Translations under genes and position numbers: made by a program
Part shown: positions 5,820 to 7,081 of the stretch, piece after piece
How positions within the stretch are numbered: position 1 is the first letter of the stretch
Layout of the letters: each line of letters starts with the position of its first letter
Origin: Wenzhouxiangella sp.
GTDB lineage: Bacteria; Pseudomonadota; Gammaproteobacteria; Xanthomonadales; Wenzhouxiangellaceae
Assembly: GCA_007119095.1 (NCBI GenBank)
Contig: SKQI01000093.1
Coordinates: forward strand, 1 to 7,081
Reading direction: 5' to 3'
Length of the DNA: 7,081 bases
Notes under the pieces: generated by a model
The model's input: the letters and a program-made list of their open reading frames with translations, nothing else
What the model was told of the DNA's origin: nothing
The model's database searches: none

Positions 5820-7081
5820 CAGCGGCTCCTCAGCAAGGGGGCAGGGTCACGTCGCAAGATGCGCCAGGCCGGGTACAGTCCGGCCAGGGCGCCGGCCAGC
5901 AGGGCCAGCGGCAGCATCGCCAGCCAGGGCGTCAGCGGCAGGCTCAGCGGCAAGGTCCAACCGAACGCTCGCGGCTGGACAATCAGCGACAGGCCGGTAT
6001 GGATGCCGAAACTGATCGGGATGGCCAAAATGGCAGCGGCGGCGGCCAGGGCGGTGGTTTGGGCGACAACCCAGGCCAGCAAGCCGCGCCGGGTAAGCCC
6101 AAGTGCGCGCAAGGTGGCATAGTCACGGCCCCGCTCCAGGCCCAGCGCCAGCAGGGCGCTGACCAGGGCGACCAAGGCAATCATGCCGACCAGCAGGGCC
6201 AGTGCCCAGGAAATACGGAAAGTGCGATCGAAAATGGCCATGGTCTGGCTGCGGACCTGTTCGCGGGTGGTCAGGTTGACCTCAAGCGACAGGGCGTCGA
6301 GTCTGGCTTCGATCGATTCGACGGAGCCTTTCAGATACAGCCCCAGGCTGTCGCGTCGCGGGTCGTCAAACAGCTCGCGGTAGTGACTGGCATCGATGGC
6401 AATGGCCCCGCGGTCGCTGCCATAGTCGCGATAGATGGCCAGCACCGGCAAGCGCTGCTCGCCCGCCGGCGCCAGGATGCTGATTTCCTGGCCAACATCA
6501 AGCTGGCGGTGGCGTGCCAGGGGCTCGGTAATCAAGACGCCACGGCCGGCGATGAAGGCGTCGCGGGCCTGATCCGGATCGCCGGCCAGCCAGTCGAAGC
6601 CGTCCCAGGCCGGACTGGGCAAGTCAAAAGCGATCAGGCGGGTGCCGTCCGGCAGCTCGCGCTGGCGCGCGCTGGACATGTGCAGCACTTCCGGCCAGGC
6701 TTCGATCTGGACGACCAGGCGGTCGTCAATCTGGCCGCTGCTGACGGTCAGGTACACATCGGCTCGCAGCAGCCGATCGACCCAGTCATCGACCGTGATT
6801 CTGAAGCCCAGCACCATCATCGCCATGCCGGCGCTCAGGCCCAGCGCCAGGCTGAGCGCGGCCAGTGCCGGTGCAAGCCGGGCGCGAGCCTGGCGCAGCA
6901 TGCCCACCGCCCGCCCGGACAGGCTGTTTGCCCGCAATCTGTGCCAGGCCGCCAACAGCGCCATCCCGGCCGTTGGAGCCAGCAGGGCGGCCGCACACAG
7001 CCATAGGAACAAGCCAACCAGGGCGGCGGTCAGGCCATCGCTCAAGAAAAAGCTGACACTGCCGGCAAGCGCTGGCACCAG
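5819..7081 (-). CDS. ABC transporter permease, FtsX/MacB-like (C-terminal part, 5' end outside window)
   Basis: At least 420 codons remain open to the window edge, so the true start lies beyond 7081; the GTG at 7078 is probably internal. Numbering from there: a hydrophobic segment (18-45) is probably the last helix of a first FtsX domain. A helix at 70-90 begins the second half, followed by a large extracytoplasmic domain (about 91-287). Three closing helices lie at about 288-313, 332-353 and 382-404. Diagnostic FtsX features are ERGRDYATLRALGLTRRGL (315-333), the cytoplasmic loop expected to contact the ATPase, and YPAWRILRRDPAPLLRSR (402-419). This matches the second half of the long two-FtsX-domain permeases that work with a LolD/MacB-type ATPase. 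The ATPase gene is presumably further upstream on this strand, outside the window. The stop overlaps the AttH-like start, indicating coupled translation and a shared function. Confidence 0.88.
   Translation of the reverse strand: MVPALAGSVSFFLSDGLTAALVGLFLWLCAAALLAPTAGMALLAAWHRLRANSLSGRAVGMLRQARARLAPALAALSLALGLSAGMAMMVLGFRITVDDWVDRLLRADVYLTVSSGQIDDRLVVQIEAWPEVLHMSSARQRELPDGTRLIAFDLPSPAWDGFDWLAGDPDQARDAFIAGRGVLITEPLARHRQLDVGQEISILAPAGEQRLPVLAIYRDYGSDRGAIAIDASHYRELFDDPRRDSLGLYLKGSVESIEARLDALSLEVNLTTREQVRSQTMAIFDRTFRISWALALLVGMIALVALVSALLALGLERGRDYATLRALGLTRRGLLAWVVAQTTALAAAAAILAIPISFGIHTGLSLIVQPRAFGWTLPLSLPLTPWLAMLPLALLAGALAGLYPAWRILRRDPAPLLRSR

Noticed and set aside
5801..7006. Plus-strand open frame of 401 codons, rich in Gln, Gly and Ala
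   Set aside because: It lies opposite the ABC permease, whose FtsX motifs and helices are convincing. The Gln/Gly-rich low-complexity product is the usual shadow of Leu/Ala/Pro codons read on the other strand.

Overview
The window is GC-rich, densely packed bacterial DNA. The combination of an A-type iron-sulfur carrier of ErpA type, a HemJ-type protoporphyrinogen oxidase, an AmpE-like membrane protein and a NudE-type Nudix hydrolase points to a gammaproteobacterium. It could be a Xanthomonadales/Chromatiales-like lineage, but the sequence alone does not fix the genus. There are no rRNA or tRNA genes, insertion sequences, CRISPR arrays or phage genes, and base composition and coding style look uniform. 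Most of the window is ordinary core and housekeeping content.

Layout: (i) 1-1385, plus strand: the tail of an unidentified gene, an inositol-monophosphatase-family phosphatase (HisN-like) and a NudE-type Nudix hydrolase, all overlapping and so probably translationally coupled. (ii) 1395-1823, minus strand: hemJ, convergent with nudE with only 9 bases between them. (iii) 1824-2151: the only sizeable intergenic region. It holds a probable hemJ promoter on the minus strand. On the plus strand it holds a good sigma-70-like promoter followed about 100 bases later by a clear intrinsic terminator with no gene between them (candidate small RNA), then the erpA promoter region and ribosome binding site. 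(iv) 2152-4684, plus strand: erpA, an ampE-like gene and a secreted metal-dependent amidohydrolase, with gaps of 57 and 19 bases, likely co-transcribed. (v) 4704-7081, minus strand: an AttH/CrtC-like secreted protein preceded, with a one-base TGATG stop/start overlap, by the 3' part of an FtsX-type ABC transporter permease that runs off the window.

Functionally, hemJ (haem synthesis) and erpA (Fe-S cluster delivery) sit back to back and share an intergenic region, a plausible iron/redox grouping. The permease and AttH-like protein match the architecture of known AttEFGH-type operons (ABC ATPase, permeases, secreted lipocalin-like protein). The best candidate for something undescribed is the roughly 118-nt plus-strand transcription unit at about 1925-2042.
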